Assembly: GCF_000981225.1 (NCBI RefSeq)
Contig: NZ_LAJC01000016.1
Coordinates: 27,741 to 91,740 of the forward strand
Source: Allosalinactinospora lopnorensis
GTDB lineage: Bacteria > Actinomycetota > Actinomycetes > Streptosporangiales > Streptosporangiaceae
DNA length: 64,000 bases
Reading direction: 5' to 3'
Both the position numbers and the translations under genes were made by a program. Shown in pieces: positions 1-9,068 of this stretch. The first letter of the stretch is position 1, and the number at the start of each line of letters is the position of its first letter. A model generated the notes under the pieces. That model was not told where the DNA came from. It saw nothing but the letters and a program-made list of their open reading frames with translations, and ran no database searches.

Positions 1-332
1 GGGTTGGGGGCCTCCGCGATCTCCTCCATCGAGGCGACCCGTTCGAAGGCGGCCGCGATCTCGGCCTCTGAGCCGTCCTTCTCCGCTATAGGGACGTCGT
101 CCGCGCTGAGGACGACGATCAGATTCGCCCCCCGCGCCTCCGGGAACTCCTCTTCCAGCAGGTCCTGGGCTGCCTGCGACTCCGTTCCCGGAAGGTCGAA
201 ACCGTCCCCGTATTTCGGCCCCAGGTGCTGCGCGGCGCCGATCACGATGCCGGCCACCAGCATCCAGCACAGAAGCAGCAGTAATGGACGCCGGGCGGCG
301 AATCGCCCCAGGCGCTCGAGCAGAGTCGACAC
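1..332 (-). CDS. MMPL family exporter, N-terminal part (runs off left edge)
   Basis: The reading frame from a GTG at 332 gives about 110 residues and has no stop before the window edge. It starts with a short basic tail (STLLERLGRFAARRP), then one strongly hydrophobic segment at roughly residues 16-35, then a soluble region containing DLPGTESQ and a LIVVLSADD stretch. This order (basic tail, first membrane helix, large outer loop) is that of MMPL/RND-type exporters of lipids or drugs in actinomycetes. A purine-rich ribosome site (GGGGAGAGGGA) precedes the GTG. It is divergent from the TetR gene at 513, a usual layout for a repressor and its exporter. Substrate unknown; only the first domain is visible. 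Confidence 0.75.
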   Translation of the reverse strand, partial: MSTLLERLGRFAARRPLLLLLCWMLVAGIVIGAAQHLGPKYGDGFDLPGTESQAAQDLLEEEFPEARGANLIVVLSADDVPIAEKDGSEAEIAAAFERVASMEEIAEAPN

Positions 333-396
333 GTGTTCCCTCTCCCCAAAGAATCGGATTTCGCTGACGACCGGAGCAGCGCGCAAAAATGCACGC

Positions 397-460
397 AGCG
401 TTAACGACGCTAACCATCCGATTCCAAAAGGAGAAAGTACTGGACGTACGTTCGTTCACG
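397..460. promoter_or_regulatory. Candidate operators between MMPL gene and TetR gene
   Basis: The spacer in front of the exporter holds an inverted repeat AGCGT-TAACG-ACGCT (397-411), overlapped by GTTA...TAAC (400-414), and an ACGTACGT palindrome at 444-451. These are plausible TetR-type sites. No binding evidence exists and the match to the other candidate site at 1399 is only partial. Confidence 0.3.
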
Positions 461-512
461 AAACCTGGACCCCACCGGTACCAGTGCGCCCTCGCGCCTT
501 GGAAAGCCCAGC

Positions 513-1163
513 TCAGGAAGCTGGGGCGGGAGTCGTGACTCCGCGCACAACGAGATCTGCGTAGAAGCGCGCGAGTTCCGTATCGGCCACCGGGTCGCCG
601 GGCCGGAACCAGCCGGAGACCCGCAGACTCATGTCCAGCGCCGCCATGGCGGCCAACCGGGCGGAATCGCCGCCTTCGAGCTCGGGCAGGGTGAAGACAC
701 CAGAGCGCACGCCGTCGCGGATGGCGGTCTCGACGAGCACGCGAATCCGCAGCCTGGCCTGGCGCACGTCCTCCAGCAGCTCCGCGCTCAGCGACCGCCA
801 CTCGTCGCCCACCATGGCTTCCTGGCGGGATCGGGCGTGGTGCAGCACGAACGCGGTGATGAGACCGTGCAGCCGGTCGGCGGGCGGGGAGTCCGCGGGC
901 ACGGCGTCGAGGGACCGGTTCAGAACGGCGTGGCCGTCCATGATGATCGAGTACAGCAGGTCCTCTTTGGACCCGAAGTGGTTGTACAGGGAGCCGGGTG
1001 TGAGGCCGCACGCCTCGGTGACGTCGCGCACCGAGGTGGCGTGGAAGCCTCTGGCGAAGAACAGTTCGGTTCCGGCCTCCTTCAGCCGCTCCCGGGGGTG
1101 CTGGCCGGACACCGCTCGCGCCTTCGCCCGCGTCTTGGTCCTCGGTGGCATCGCCTGTCCCAT
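513..1163 (-). CDS. TetR family transcriptional regulator
   Basis: A 216-residue protein with the N-terminal TetR helix-turn-helix at about residues 25-70 (ELFFARGFHATSVRDV, then GLTPGSLYNHFGSKEDLL), followed by an all-helical ligand domain of usual length. It lies between the minus-strand MMPL exporter and the plus-strand serine hydrolase, so it probably represses one or both. The start is uncertain: ATG 1163 has little ribosome site, while the in-frame ATG at 1151 follows GGGACAGG. The ligand cannot be told from the sequence. Confidence 0.9.
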   Translation of the reverse strand: MGQAMPPRTKTRAKARAVSGQHPRERLKEAGTELFFARGFHATSVRDVTEACGLTPGSLYNHFGSKEDLLYSIIMDGHAVLNRSLDAVPADSPPADRLHGLITAFVLHHARSRQEAMVGDEWRSLSAELLEDVRQARLRIRVLVETAIRDGVRSGVFTLPELEGGDSARLAAMAALDMSLRVSGWFRPGDPVADTELARFYADLVVRGVTTPAPAS

Positions 1164-1367
1164 CGGTTCTCGATCGCCAACTTGGGGTCGGCTGCCACCC
1201 GCGGGGTCTCCACGGGCGGCGGCACTTCAAGAGTAGCCAGCAGGAGAGGTGAATAAGCGTATGTACCGGCCGCCGGGCCGGAACACCGGCCGGGGCCGCT
1301 CACCCGGTCGACACGAGTGGGCGGGCCCGGAGCGGAGGAGCCCCGCGTTGACTGCGGGCCCCGGCCC

Positions 1368-1410
1368 TTGACACACTCGTTCGCCGCAATCAATATGAAT
1401 GAACGCTCAT
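1368..1410 (+). promoter_or_regulatory. Candidate promoter with TetR-like operator upstream of serine hydrolase
   Basis: TTGACA at 1368-1373 is followed 17 bp later by a weak -10 (CAATAT, 1391-1396). Directly behind it is the imperfect palindrome ATGAACGCTCAT (1399-1410), in the place a repressor would occupy. The nearest regulator is the divergent TetR gene. The region 1164-1590 otherwise holds no gene. Confidence 0.4.
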
Positions 1411-1590
1411 AAATATAGTTGCGGATTCACATGAGCGGGGACTGGAGCGGTGGATCGCCGATCCGGTACCTCCACGCACAGCGCGCTTCCGGATCAATAC
1501 CGAAGCACCCCTGTGCTGGAGTCATCCCGCGCGGCGCTCGGCAACGCGCGGGAGTCGGGGACGGGCGTCCGAGCAACTCTGGGAGCTGGC

Positions 1591-2895
1591 ATGTCTGGGA
1601 AGGATCGGAGAACCGGCGGCGCCGCGATCGCGGGAACGACCGAACGCCGGTTCGCCAAGGTACGCGAGGTGTTCGCCGAGAACTTCGACTCGGGGGACGA
1701 AGTAGGTGCCGCCTTCTGCGTCTACGAGCGCGGGCGTCCGGTGATCGACCTGTGGGGCGGCTGCGCCGACCCGCGGACCGGCCGCCAGTGGGAGGAGGAC
1801 ACGACGGCCATCATCTATTCGGCGACCAAAGGGGTGACCGCGGGGATCGTGCTGCACCTGGTCGATGAGGGACTACTGGACCTGGACGCGCGGGTCGCCG
1901 ACTACTGGCCGGAGTTCGCCGCTGGAGGCAAGGAGCGGATCACCCTCAAGCACCTGCTCACCCACCGCGCAGGGCTCCCGGCCGTGGACCGCCCCATCAC
2001 GTTGGCCATGATGGAGGCGTGGCACCCGGTCGTCGACGCGCTGGCCGCGCAGCGGCCGGCCTGGGAGCCGGACACCGCGCACGGCTACCACGCGCTGACC
2101 TTCGGCTGGCTCCTGGGAGAGGTGGTCCGGCGCGCGACCGGCAGAACACCGGGTCAGTACCTGCGTGAGAAGGTCGCGCCCTCGCTGCGGCTCGACCTGC
2201 GGATCGGCACACCCCCGGAGCAGGAGCACCGCTTCGCGCCGACGATCCCCCCGCGGGAGATCGAACCGTACCCCGACAAGGGGTACGAGGAGTTCATCAG
2301 GCAGCTCGTGGCACTGGCGCCGGCGCGCGGCACCGGAGAGCGCGCCCTGAAGCGGCAGCAGCGGTTCACCACCCTCGTCAAAGGGCCGGCGCGCGATCTG
2401 GCCGACCGGATGGTCGGCCGGCTCGTACAGCGCAGGGTCGAGACACTCGCCCAGCGCACGTTCGCCACGGTGATGGTCAACCGCTTCGACATGAACACCC
2501 CGCGGCTGCACGCCCTGGAGATGCCCGCGGGAAACGCGATCTGCACCGCCCGGGGACTGGCCCGCTACTACGCCACGCTCGGCGGCGAGGTCGACGGCCG
2601 GCGGCTGCTGTCCCCCGGTCTCGCCGAGCAGGCGGCGCAGCCCTGGTCGCGGGGACCCGACCGCGTCCTGCTCTCGCACACGGCCTTCGGCCTGGGATTC
2701 ATGGTCCCCAGCGGCCCCTACTTCGACGGCTGGGGGTACCGGACCTTCGGCCACCAGGGATCCGGGGGCGCCCTCGGGTTCGCCGACCTGGACAACGACC
2801 TGGCCTTCGGATACGTCCTCAACAAGCACTGCGCGGCCCCGAGGAATCCCCGCGCCGAGGCGCTGGTGCGCGCTGTGTACGCCTGCCTGGCCTAG
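1591..2895 (+). CDS. Serine hydrolase, beta-lactamase/family VIII esterase type
   Basis: The protein (434 residues from ATG 1591) has the class C beta-lactamase fold signatures: the SxxK nucleophile motif as SATK in IIYSATKGV near residue 80, a tyrosine motif YHA in GYHALTFGW, and a late HQGSGG. It resembles esterases and lipases of the LipE/EstB type rather than true beta-lactamases and lacks a signal peptide, so it is probably cytoplasmic. The frame is open from 1450, but ATG 1591 follows GGGAG at 5 bp spacing and the extra N-terminus looks non-coding. It may be controlled by the divergent TetR regulator. Substrate unknown, perhaps a lipid or other ester. Confidence 0.85.
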   Translation: MSGKDRRTGGAAIAGTTERRFAKVREVFAENFDSGDEVGAAFCVYERGRPVIDLWGGCADPRTGRQWEEDTTAIIYSATKGVTAGIVLHLVDEGLLDLDARVADYWPEFAAGGKERITLKHLLTHRAGLPAVDRPITLAMMEAWHPVVDALAAQRPAWEPDTAHGYHALTFGWLLGEVVRRATGRTPGQYLREKVAPSLRLDLRIGTPPEQEHRFAPTIPPREIEPYPDKGYEEFIRQLVALAPARGTGERALKRQQRFTTLVKGPARDLADRMVGRLVQRRVETLAQRTFATVMVNRFDMNTPRLHALEMPAGNAICTARGLARYYATLGGEVDGRRLLSPGLAEQAAQPWSRGPDRVLLSHTAFGLGFMVPSGPYFDGWGYRTFGHQGSGGALGFADLDNDLAFGYVLNKHCAAPRNPRAEALVRAVYACLA

Positions 2896-2908
2896 CCTCC
2901 GGATAACG

Positions 2909-2947
2909 CCCGGGTGGCCCCATCCGCCACAGCTGGAGCCACCCGGG
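2909..2947 (+). terminator. Hairpin terminator after serine hydrolase
   Basis: A perfect 10-bp stem (2909-2918 pairing with 2938-2947) lies 14 bp past the stop codon and is followed by a T-containing stretch. The remainder up to 3204 shows no gene. Confidence 0.6.
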
Positions 2948-3204
2948 TCCTTCTGGAAGGTCTACCGATTACCGGCCCGGCACCCCGTCGAGATCGACGG
3001 GACGCGGCTCGCGCCCCTCCCTCGGCGGCGCCCTCGTGGCCAAGGAGGTGCCTCCCGGACATGAGAAGTTCTCCGAATCGGCAGGTGGGGTGTTCAGCCG
3101 GATCCGACGCAGCGGAGCGCGCCGCGGTTGCTCGTCTCCGCTCTCCGTCCGCATACGGCCACCCGCCGGCGGGCGCGGTTCCACCCCCGCACAGCGCATG
3201 ATGT

Positions 3205-3241
3205 GGTCCCTGTCGCGCGGGTACCCGCGCCGACAGGGACC
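3205..3241. terminator. Long perfect palindrome, terminator of the OmpA-type gene
   Basis: An 11-bp outer stem (3205-3215 with 3231-3241) encloses a second palindrome GCGGGTACCCGC. It sits 8 bp past the stop of the minus-strand lipoprotein gene, between convergent genes, and can act in both directions. Confidence 0.65.
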
Positions 3242-3248
3242 AACGGAG

Positions 3249-4826
3249 TCACTCCTCGATCGGGACGCCGGGGAACCGGCCGAAGTCGGCTCCGTCGAAG
3301 GTCACCGAGGTGACGTCCTCCGGCGGCGCGGGGACGTACATGTAGCCGTACTGCGTCACCCCTTTTCCGGTGGCGGGGGGCCAGACCTTCCAGCCGAGCC
3401 TGTGCACGGTCCGGTCGGGGTCCCGACGCCGGACCTGCTGATGGATGGTTCCGCTCGCCGGGTCGATCACCCCGAAGTTAACGCGGCCGGTGTTTCCGGA
3501 GCCGAAGGGGTTCTGCGTGTAGCGCAGGTCCGGACCGTGGTCGAGAGTGATGTCGAAGCGAACCACCAGGTAGGCGCCGTCCCGGTAGAACGGGTAGACC
3601 CGCATGGTCCACTCGCGGTCGCCGTCCTCCCTTTCCTGGGTGAACTCGCCTTGGGCGACCGGCTCCTCGTCCCTGTGGGCGCGGAACGCGGCCGGCTCCC
3701 CCGCCTCCGACGGATCGACCTCGAGGAGCTCTTCCTCGTACTCCTCGTCGCCGGCGTCCTCGTTGGCGACGTCGTCCAGGAAGGCATAGGAGATCTCCAC
3801 CCGGCGGTTCTGCGCCCGCGCCCAGGTGTCGTCGTCTCCGCCTTCGCGCTCCACCGGGTCGGATGAACCGTGCCCCTCGGTCTCGTACTCGTACTCCCCG
3901 CCGAGCTCTCCTTCCAGAAGCTCGCGCACCGATTCCGCGCGCTCCTCGGAAAGCTCCCGGTTGTAGTCATCGTCGCCGACCCCGTCGGTGTGCCCGGCGA
4001 TGGTGATGGGCGGGTTCTCCGGGTCGGCCCGCTCCCGGGTCTCCTCGACGACCTCCTCGAGGACGCTTTCGGCGTTGTCGGTGAGGTCGGCCTCGTCGAA
4101 CTCGAACAACACATCGGCGCGCAGCGCGACCGTCTCGGTGTCATCCTCGGTCTCCCGGCCCTGGACGACGTTCTCCACCACCCCGTACAGCTCTTCGTAG
4201 TCGTCGTCCAGGGGCTCGGGGTCGCCGTCGTCCACCGGATAGGTGACCGTGTCGCCCTCGCTCGGGCTCTCCTCCGGGGCCTCCGAGGGGTAGGTCTCCG
4301 GCTCGCCCTCCACCACCGGCACTCCGGTGAACTCCCCGATCCCTCCGGGCGCCTGCACGGTCACCTGGTCGACGTTGTCCTCCAGGGGAGGCGAGTAGAC
4401 CACGATCTCGTAGGCGACTCCGGGGGACCAGTCGTTGCTCGCGGGCGGTTTGGTTCCGATGTCGGTGTAGACGTTGTAGCGGCGCTGGTTCACCGGGTCG
4501 AGGAGGTTGAACCAGGCGGGCTTCAGAACGTTCTTGCTTTGCGCGTACTTGACCGTGTCGTCCTGCAGGTTGGTGAACTCGATCGTCGTCCTGGTGCGAT
4601 CGTCGAGCCGAGCGACCTCGGTCACCTCCACCCGCGCGTGGAGGAAATCACCGTAGGACCCCACGTAGCCCTCTTGGACGAAGCCGCTCCCCCGTTCCTC
4701 CCTCCCGTCTTCTGCGGCGTCACCGCCCTCGCCGGGCGTGTCATCGCCGGCCAGGCCGCACCCGCCGAGCAGCAGACTCCCCGACACCACGAGGGAGAGC
4801 AGGGGGATACAAGACCTCGGTTCCAC
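3249..4826 (-). CDS. OmpA-family lipoprotein
   Basis: A 525-residue exported lipoprotein. The N-terminus has a hydrophobic signal with the lipobox LLGGC at about residues 20-24, followed by an acidic low-complexity linker. Residues about 55-180 form an unknown extracellular domain. Residues about 230-350 are an OmpA/MotB-type domain with the fold start VLFEFDEADLTDNAESVL, the GHTDGVGDDDYN motif, SEERAESVRELL and a late NRRVEI. This domain binds peptidoglycan through diaminopimelate. A further C-terminal domain follows. The protein is extremely rich in Asp and Glu, as in salt-adapted actinomycetes. It probably links membrane and cell wall. Confidence 0.85.
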   Translation of the reverse strand: MEPRSCIPLLSLVVSGSLLLGGCGLAGDDTPGEGGDAAEDGREERGSGFVQEGYVGSYGDFLHARVEVTEVARLDDRTRTTIEFTNLQDDTVKYAQSKNVLKPAWFNLLDPVNQRRYNVYTDIGTKPPASNDWSPGVAYEIVVYSPPLEDNVDQVTVQAPGGIGEFTGVPVVEGEPETYPSEAPEESPSEGDTVTYPVDDGDPEPLDDDYEELYGVVENVVQGRETEDDTETVALRADVLFEFDEADLTDNAESVLEEVVEETRERADPENPPITIAGHTDGVGDDDYNRELSEERAESVRELLEGELGGEYEYETEGHGSSDPVEREGGDDDTWARAQNRRVEISYAFLDDVANEDAGDEEYEEELLEVDPSEAGEPAAFRAHRDEEPVAQGEFTQEREDGDREWTMRVYPFYRDGAYLVVRFDITLDHGPDLRYTQNPFGSGNTGRVNFGVIDPASGTIHQQVRRRDPDRTVHRLGWKVWPPATGKGVTQYGYMYVPAPPEDVTSVTFDGADFGRFPGVPIEE

Positions 4827-5015
4827 TGGCCCTCCAGGCTACGGCTCCATCACGAAACGCCACATCACGCGCACTCACCGGATCGGACGTGGGAACCCCG
4901 GCGAACGTTCCGCGAAACCGGGGCCGGACCAGGCCACGTCACCGGTCCGGCACTGCCGTCGTCGAACAGCTCCGGGGAGCGGTCGCAGCGGCCTGGCCCA
5001 GCGGTCAGGCGGGCC

Positions 5016-5045
5016 GCCCGCGGCCCCACGCAGTGGGCCGCGGGC
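5016..5045 (-). terminator. Terminator of the 2-oxo acid dehydrogenase operon
   Basis: A perfect 11-bp GC stem (5016-5026 with 5035-5045, loop of 8) lies right after the E2 stop at 5052, read on the minus strand. There is no long T tract, as is usual in this group. Confidence 0.6.
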
Positions 5046-5051
5046 TGCCGG

Positions 5052-6469
5052 TCAGCCCCACGCCAGGGCGGTCATCTCCGGATCCTCCAGCATCGCGCCG
5101 ATGTCCCGCAGGACCTCGGATCCCAGCTCGCCGTCGATCATGCGGTGGTCGAAGGACAGCGACAGGGTGGTCACCTTCCGGACCTTGAGTTTGCCCTTGT
5201 GCACCCACGGCATGTCGCGGATCTGGCCGAACGCGAGGATCGCGCCCTCGCCCGGGTTGATGATGGGTGTGCCCGCGTCGACGCCGAACACGCCGACGTT
5301 GGTGACCGTGATCGTTCCGCCGCTCATGGCGGCCGGGGTGGTCCTGCCCTCGCGGGCCGTTTCGGTGAGCTCCTGCAGTGCGCGGGCGAACTCGGGGAGC
5401 GGCTTCGCTCCGGCGTCCTTGATGTTGGGGACCACCAGGCCGCGGTCGGTCGCCGCGGCGATCCCCAGGTTCACGTAGTGCTTGACCACGATCTCCTGCG
5501 CCTCCTCGTCCCAGGAGGCGTTGACCCGGGGATGGTGCCGCACAGCCGTCAGCAGCGCCTTGGCCACCAGGAGCAGCGGGGACACCTTGACGTCGGCGAA
5601 CTCCGGTCGTTCGCGTAGCTTCCGCACGGTCCGCATGGTCTTGGTGACGTCGACCTGCAGGAACTCGGTCACGTGCGGCGCGGTGAACGCGCTGCTGACC
5701 ATGGCCGCCGCGGTGTGCCTGCGCACGCCCTTGACCGGGATGCGCTCCTCCCGGGCCGCGAAGTCCGCCACCGGTGCCTCCGGAGTGGGCTCGGGCTCCC
5801 CGGACTCCGGAGCGGGCGGGGCGGGGACCTCCGTGGGGGGTGCGGCGTGCCGCTGCACGTCCTCACGGGTCACCAGGCCGCCCGGACCAGTGGCGGTGAC
5901 CGAACGCAGGTCCACCCCGAGGTCCTTGGCGAGCTTGCGCACCGGGGGCTTAGCGAGCGCCCGTGCGGAGCCGCCGTTCAGCGGAGCCGAGGCCTCCCGC
6001 GCCGGTGCCGGGGCCTGGGCCGGCGGGGAAGGCGGTGCGGCGGGCGGTGCGACCGCCGCAGATGCGGCCGCCGGACGGCGGCGCTTGCGGCGCTGGGTCG
6101 CGGACGCCTTCTCCCCGTAACCGACCAGGGGCTTCTCCCGTGTCTCCTCCTCGCTCCCCTCCTCCTGCCGCTGCACGGCACCGTTCTGCGCACCGACCGC
6201 CCCCGGGTCGGCGGGGTCGTCGCCCACACGGATGATCGGGGTTCCGACGTCGACCGTGCTTCCGGCCTCGACCAGCAACTCCCGCACCGTTCCGGCGAAG
6301 GGGCTGGGCAGCTCCACCGCGGCTTGGCGGTCTCGATCTCGCAGATGAGCTGGTTGACCTCGACCTGGTCGCCGGGCTGCACGTACCACTGCAGGATCTC
6401 GGCCTCGACCAGTCCCTCACCGACATCGGGCAGCCGGAATTCCTGCACGCCTTGCTGTTCCATGTTCAC
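5052..6469 (-). pseudogene. 2-oxo acid dehydrogenase E2 (dihydrolipoyl acyltransferase), frameshifted
   Basis: Starting at ATG 6469 the protein opens with a lipoyl domain ([19 protein letters not shown] ... ICEIETAK). Right at the lipoyl-lysine motif the frame is lost: the DNA reads GCCAAGCCGCGG where GCCAAGGCCGCGG would give the expected [15 protein letters not shown]. Adding one base near 6323 restores a 472-residue protein with linker, peripheral subunit-binding domain (KPPVRKLAKDLGVDL) and the acyltransferase domain with the catalytic motif SFDHRMIDG. The rest (5052-about 6322) is intact. It follows the E1 genes directly and would form the core of a branched-chain or pyruvate-type complex. 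The indel may be a sequencing error or a true mutation. Confidence 0.85.
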
Positions 6470-6478
6470 CCGGCTCCC

Positions 6479-7459
6479 TTAGAACGCGAACGCGCGGTCG
6501 ACGCCGTCGAGGACCCGATCCAGGTCGGGGAGGTAGTGCTCCTCCAACCGGGACTGGGGGTAGGGCGTGTCGAACCCGCAGACCCGGATGACGGGAGCCT
6601 CCAGGTGGTAGAAGCACGCTTCGGTGACCCGGGCGGCGATCTCCGCGCCCAGGCCGTTGGTGAGGGGTGCCTCGTGCACGACGACCAGGCGTCCCGTGCG
6701 GCGCACGGACTCGGTGACCGTGTCGTAGTCGACCGGCGCGAGGGAACGCAGGTCGATCACCTCGATGTCGCGCTCGGAATCGGCCTCGGCGGCCTGCAGC
6801 GCCGTCTTGACCATGGGCCCGTAGGCGAGAAGCGTGGCGTCGCGCCCTGGACGCGCCACACGGGCGGTTTCCATGGGGGTGGCGGAGGCGAGCGGGGGCC
6901 CCGTCTCCACCTCGGCTTTCTCGTAGTAGCGCCGCTTCGGCTCGAAGAACACCACCGGGTCGTCGGAGACGATCGCCTGCTGGATCATCCAGTAGGCGTC
7001 CTCGGGAGTGGCGACCGTGACCGCCCGCAGGCCGGCGGTGTGCGCGAAGTAGGCCTCGGGGGATTCGCTGTGGTGCTCGACCGCTCCGATCCCACCCCCG
7101 TAGGGAATGCGGATCACAACGGGCACGCTGAGCGCTCCCGCGGAACGCCGCCGCATCTTGGCGAGCTGGGAGAACGTCTGGTTCGCGGCGGGGAAGAAGA
7201 ACCCGTCGAACTGGATCTCGCACACCGGGCGGTAGCCGCGCAGTGCCAGGCCGATCGCCGTACCGACGATGCCGGACTCCGCGAGCGGAGTGTCGATGAC
7301 CCGGTCGGCCCCGAAGTCCTTCTGCAGCCCGTCCGTCACCCGGAAGACGCCGCCGAGCTTGCCGACGTCCTCTCCCATGACGAGGACTTTGGGGTCGGCC
7401 TCCATGGCGGCGCGCAGTCCCTCGTTGATCGCTCTGCCGATCGTGAGTTTGGTACCCAT
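6479..7459 (-). CDS. 2-oxo acid dehydrogenase E1 component, beta subunit
   Basis: ATG 7459 starts MGTKLTIGRAINEGLR, and 326 residues follow, the usual length for E1 beta. It contains the transketolase pyrimidine-binding domain (VLVMGEDVGKLGGVFRVT, GTAIGLALRG) and the C-terminal transketolase domain (VVVHEAPLTNGLGAEIAARV). With E1 alpha it decarboxylates 2-oxo acids using thiamine diphosphate and passes the acyl group to the lipoyl E2. It starts 4 bp after the E1 alpha stop and ends 9 bp before the E2 start, so the three genes are one operon. The organisation and sequence style fit the branched-chain (Bkd) type more than the AceE type. Confidence 0.9.
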   Translation of the reverse strand: MGTKLTIGRAINEGLRAAMEADPKVLVMGEDVGKLGGVFRVTDGLQKDFGADRVIDTPLAESGIVGTAIGLALRGYRPVCEIQFDGFFFPAANQTFSQLAKMRRRSAGALSVPVVIRIPYGGGIGAVEHHSESPEAYFAHTAGLRAVTVATPEDAYWMIQQAIVSDDPVVFFEPKRRYYEKAEVETGPPLASATPMETARVARPGRDATLLAYGPMVKTALQAAEADSERDIEVIDLRSLAPVDYDTVTESVRRTGRLVVVHEAPLTNGLGAEIAARVTEACFYHLEAPVIRVCGFDTPYPQSRLEEHYLPDLDRVLDGVDRAFAF

Positions 7460-7463
7460 GTGC

Positions 7464-8578
7464 TTACCGGCCCCCTTCCACGCCGGCGTCCTCGAAGGAG
7501 GCGAGGTAGTCGGCGAAATCCGCGCGCTGGCGGTCGATGTGGCTGTTGGGTTCCGCATAGACCTCGTGGAAGATGTCGAGCGGGTCGGGCTCGGGCAGCT
7601 CCCGGCATTCGCGGCGGACGCGTTCACCGAGCTCGTCGGCCTCGGAGTCGACGGCCGAGAAGAACGCGTCGTCGCCGAGGCCTGATTGGCCAGGAAGGCG
7701 CGCATCCGCAGAATGGGATCCTTCTGCTTCCACTCCTCCAGTTCGGCGGAGATCCGGTAACGCGTGGGATCGTCGTTGGTGGTGTGCGCGCCCATGCGGT
7801 AGGTGAACGCCTCGATGAGCGTGGGCCCCTGCCCCTCGCGCGCGTTCTGCAGCGCCCGGCGGGTGACGGCGAGCGAGGCGAAGACGTCGTTTCCGTCGAT
7901 GCGCACGCCGGGGAAGCCGTACCCCAGGGCACGCTGGTACAGGGGGACGCGGGACTGCCGCTCCAGCGGCTCGGAGATGGCCCACTGGTTGTTCTGGCAG
8001 AAGAACACGGTGGGCGCGTTGTTCACGGCCGCGAAGTTGAACGCCTCGTTCGTGTCGCCCTGGCTCGTGGCGCCGTCGCCGAAGTAGCTGATGACCGCGG
8101 TTCCGTCTTCGCCGAGAGCGCCGTCGCGCTGGACCCCCATGGCGTAACCGGTGGCGTGCAGGTTCTGCGTGCCGATGACGATCGTGTACAGGTGGAAGCC
8201 GTGGTCGCGGGGGTTCCATCCTCCGTTGGTGACACCGCGGAACAGTCCCAGCAGCTCTTTGGGGTCGATGCCGCGGCACCAGGCCACGCCGTGTTCGCGG
8301 TAGGAGGGGAAGGCCATGTCGTTCGGTCGCAGTGCGCGCCCCGAACCGACCTGCGCCGCTTCCTGGCCCAGGAGAGAGGCCCACAGGCCGAGTTCGCCCT
8401 GTCGCTGCAGCGCGACCGCCTCGGTGTCGATGCGCCGGACCAGTACGAGATCGCGGTAGAGGTCGCGGATCTCCTTGTCGCTGATGTCGAGCGGGTAGTC
8501 GGGATGCTCTCGCAGTTCTCCGTCGGGGGTCAGGAGCTGGATAAGCTCCGGTTCCTCGTGCGCGGTGGTGTTAGACAC
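7464..8578 (-). pseudogene. 2-oxo acid dehydrogenase E1 component, alpha subunit, frameshifted
   Basis: From ATG 8578 the protein shows the thiamine diphosphate site GDGATSQGD...NNQWAIS, with the rest of the E1 alpha fold up to AFLANQ at about residue 299. There the frame shifts: CAGGCCTCGGC is read where CAGGGCCTCGGC would give LANQGLGDDAFFSAVD. The other frame continues to a proper end (YLASFEDAGVEGGR) with stop at 7464. One added G near 7683 gives a 371-residue protein of normal length. Without it the frame runs by chance into E1 beta and makes a 699-residue false fusion. Either a sequencing error or a recent mutation. Confidence 0.85.
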
Positions 8579-9068
8579 CTGTCGCTCCTCGGGTAATCGG
8601 GGCCGATGTGGCGGGGTACCGCTGACCGGCCGGATCTCCGCCCGCTCACCCGGGGTAACGGGTATGCACGGGCAGCCCTACCCGTATCGTGACAGAACTC
8701 ACCGCTGGCCGCGCAAGGCCTCAGCGACACCTTTTCGCCACCGGCCATCATTCCCAAGAACACCAAAAGCGCAACTACCAGGACTTCCAACCAAACTCAA
8801 GGCCATCCGAGGAAAAAGTCGGACGTCCGACCGGTTCCCGTGGAAGATCGATCGCCGGACGACCCGAAATTCAGCGGAGAAGCAGCAACTCACTACCGAG
8901 CGTGACGAAACAGTGGAAGACTCCACATCCGCGCGGCCTGTCCTGCGGCGGCCCCGTGCTGGGCGCGGGCCCGCGAGCGCACATGTCGGACGGAGGTCAG
9001 TGCGAGGCTCGCGAAACGGTTCTTCCGCGCAACGGGGCGGGCGAGGACTCAGCGGCGGGGCGGCGCGG
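8579..9068. other. 490-bp spacer with one perfect palindrome
   Basis: No gene is convincing here on either strand. The only clear structure is the 14-bp palindrome GTCGGACGTCCGAC at 8818-8831. It lies where the promoter of the E1-E2 operon could be, so it may be an operator. No anti-sigma gene follows the sigma factor. Confidence 0.4.

Noticed and set aside
6479..8578. A 699-codon ORF that looks like a fused E1alpha-E1beta protein
   Set aside because: The middle part is out of frame; normal E1alpha end and separate E1beta start are present. A one-base loss explains it.
6452..8596. A 714-codon plus-strand ORF over the E1-E2 genes
   Set aside because: Shadow of conserved minus-strand genes; no domain sense.
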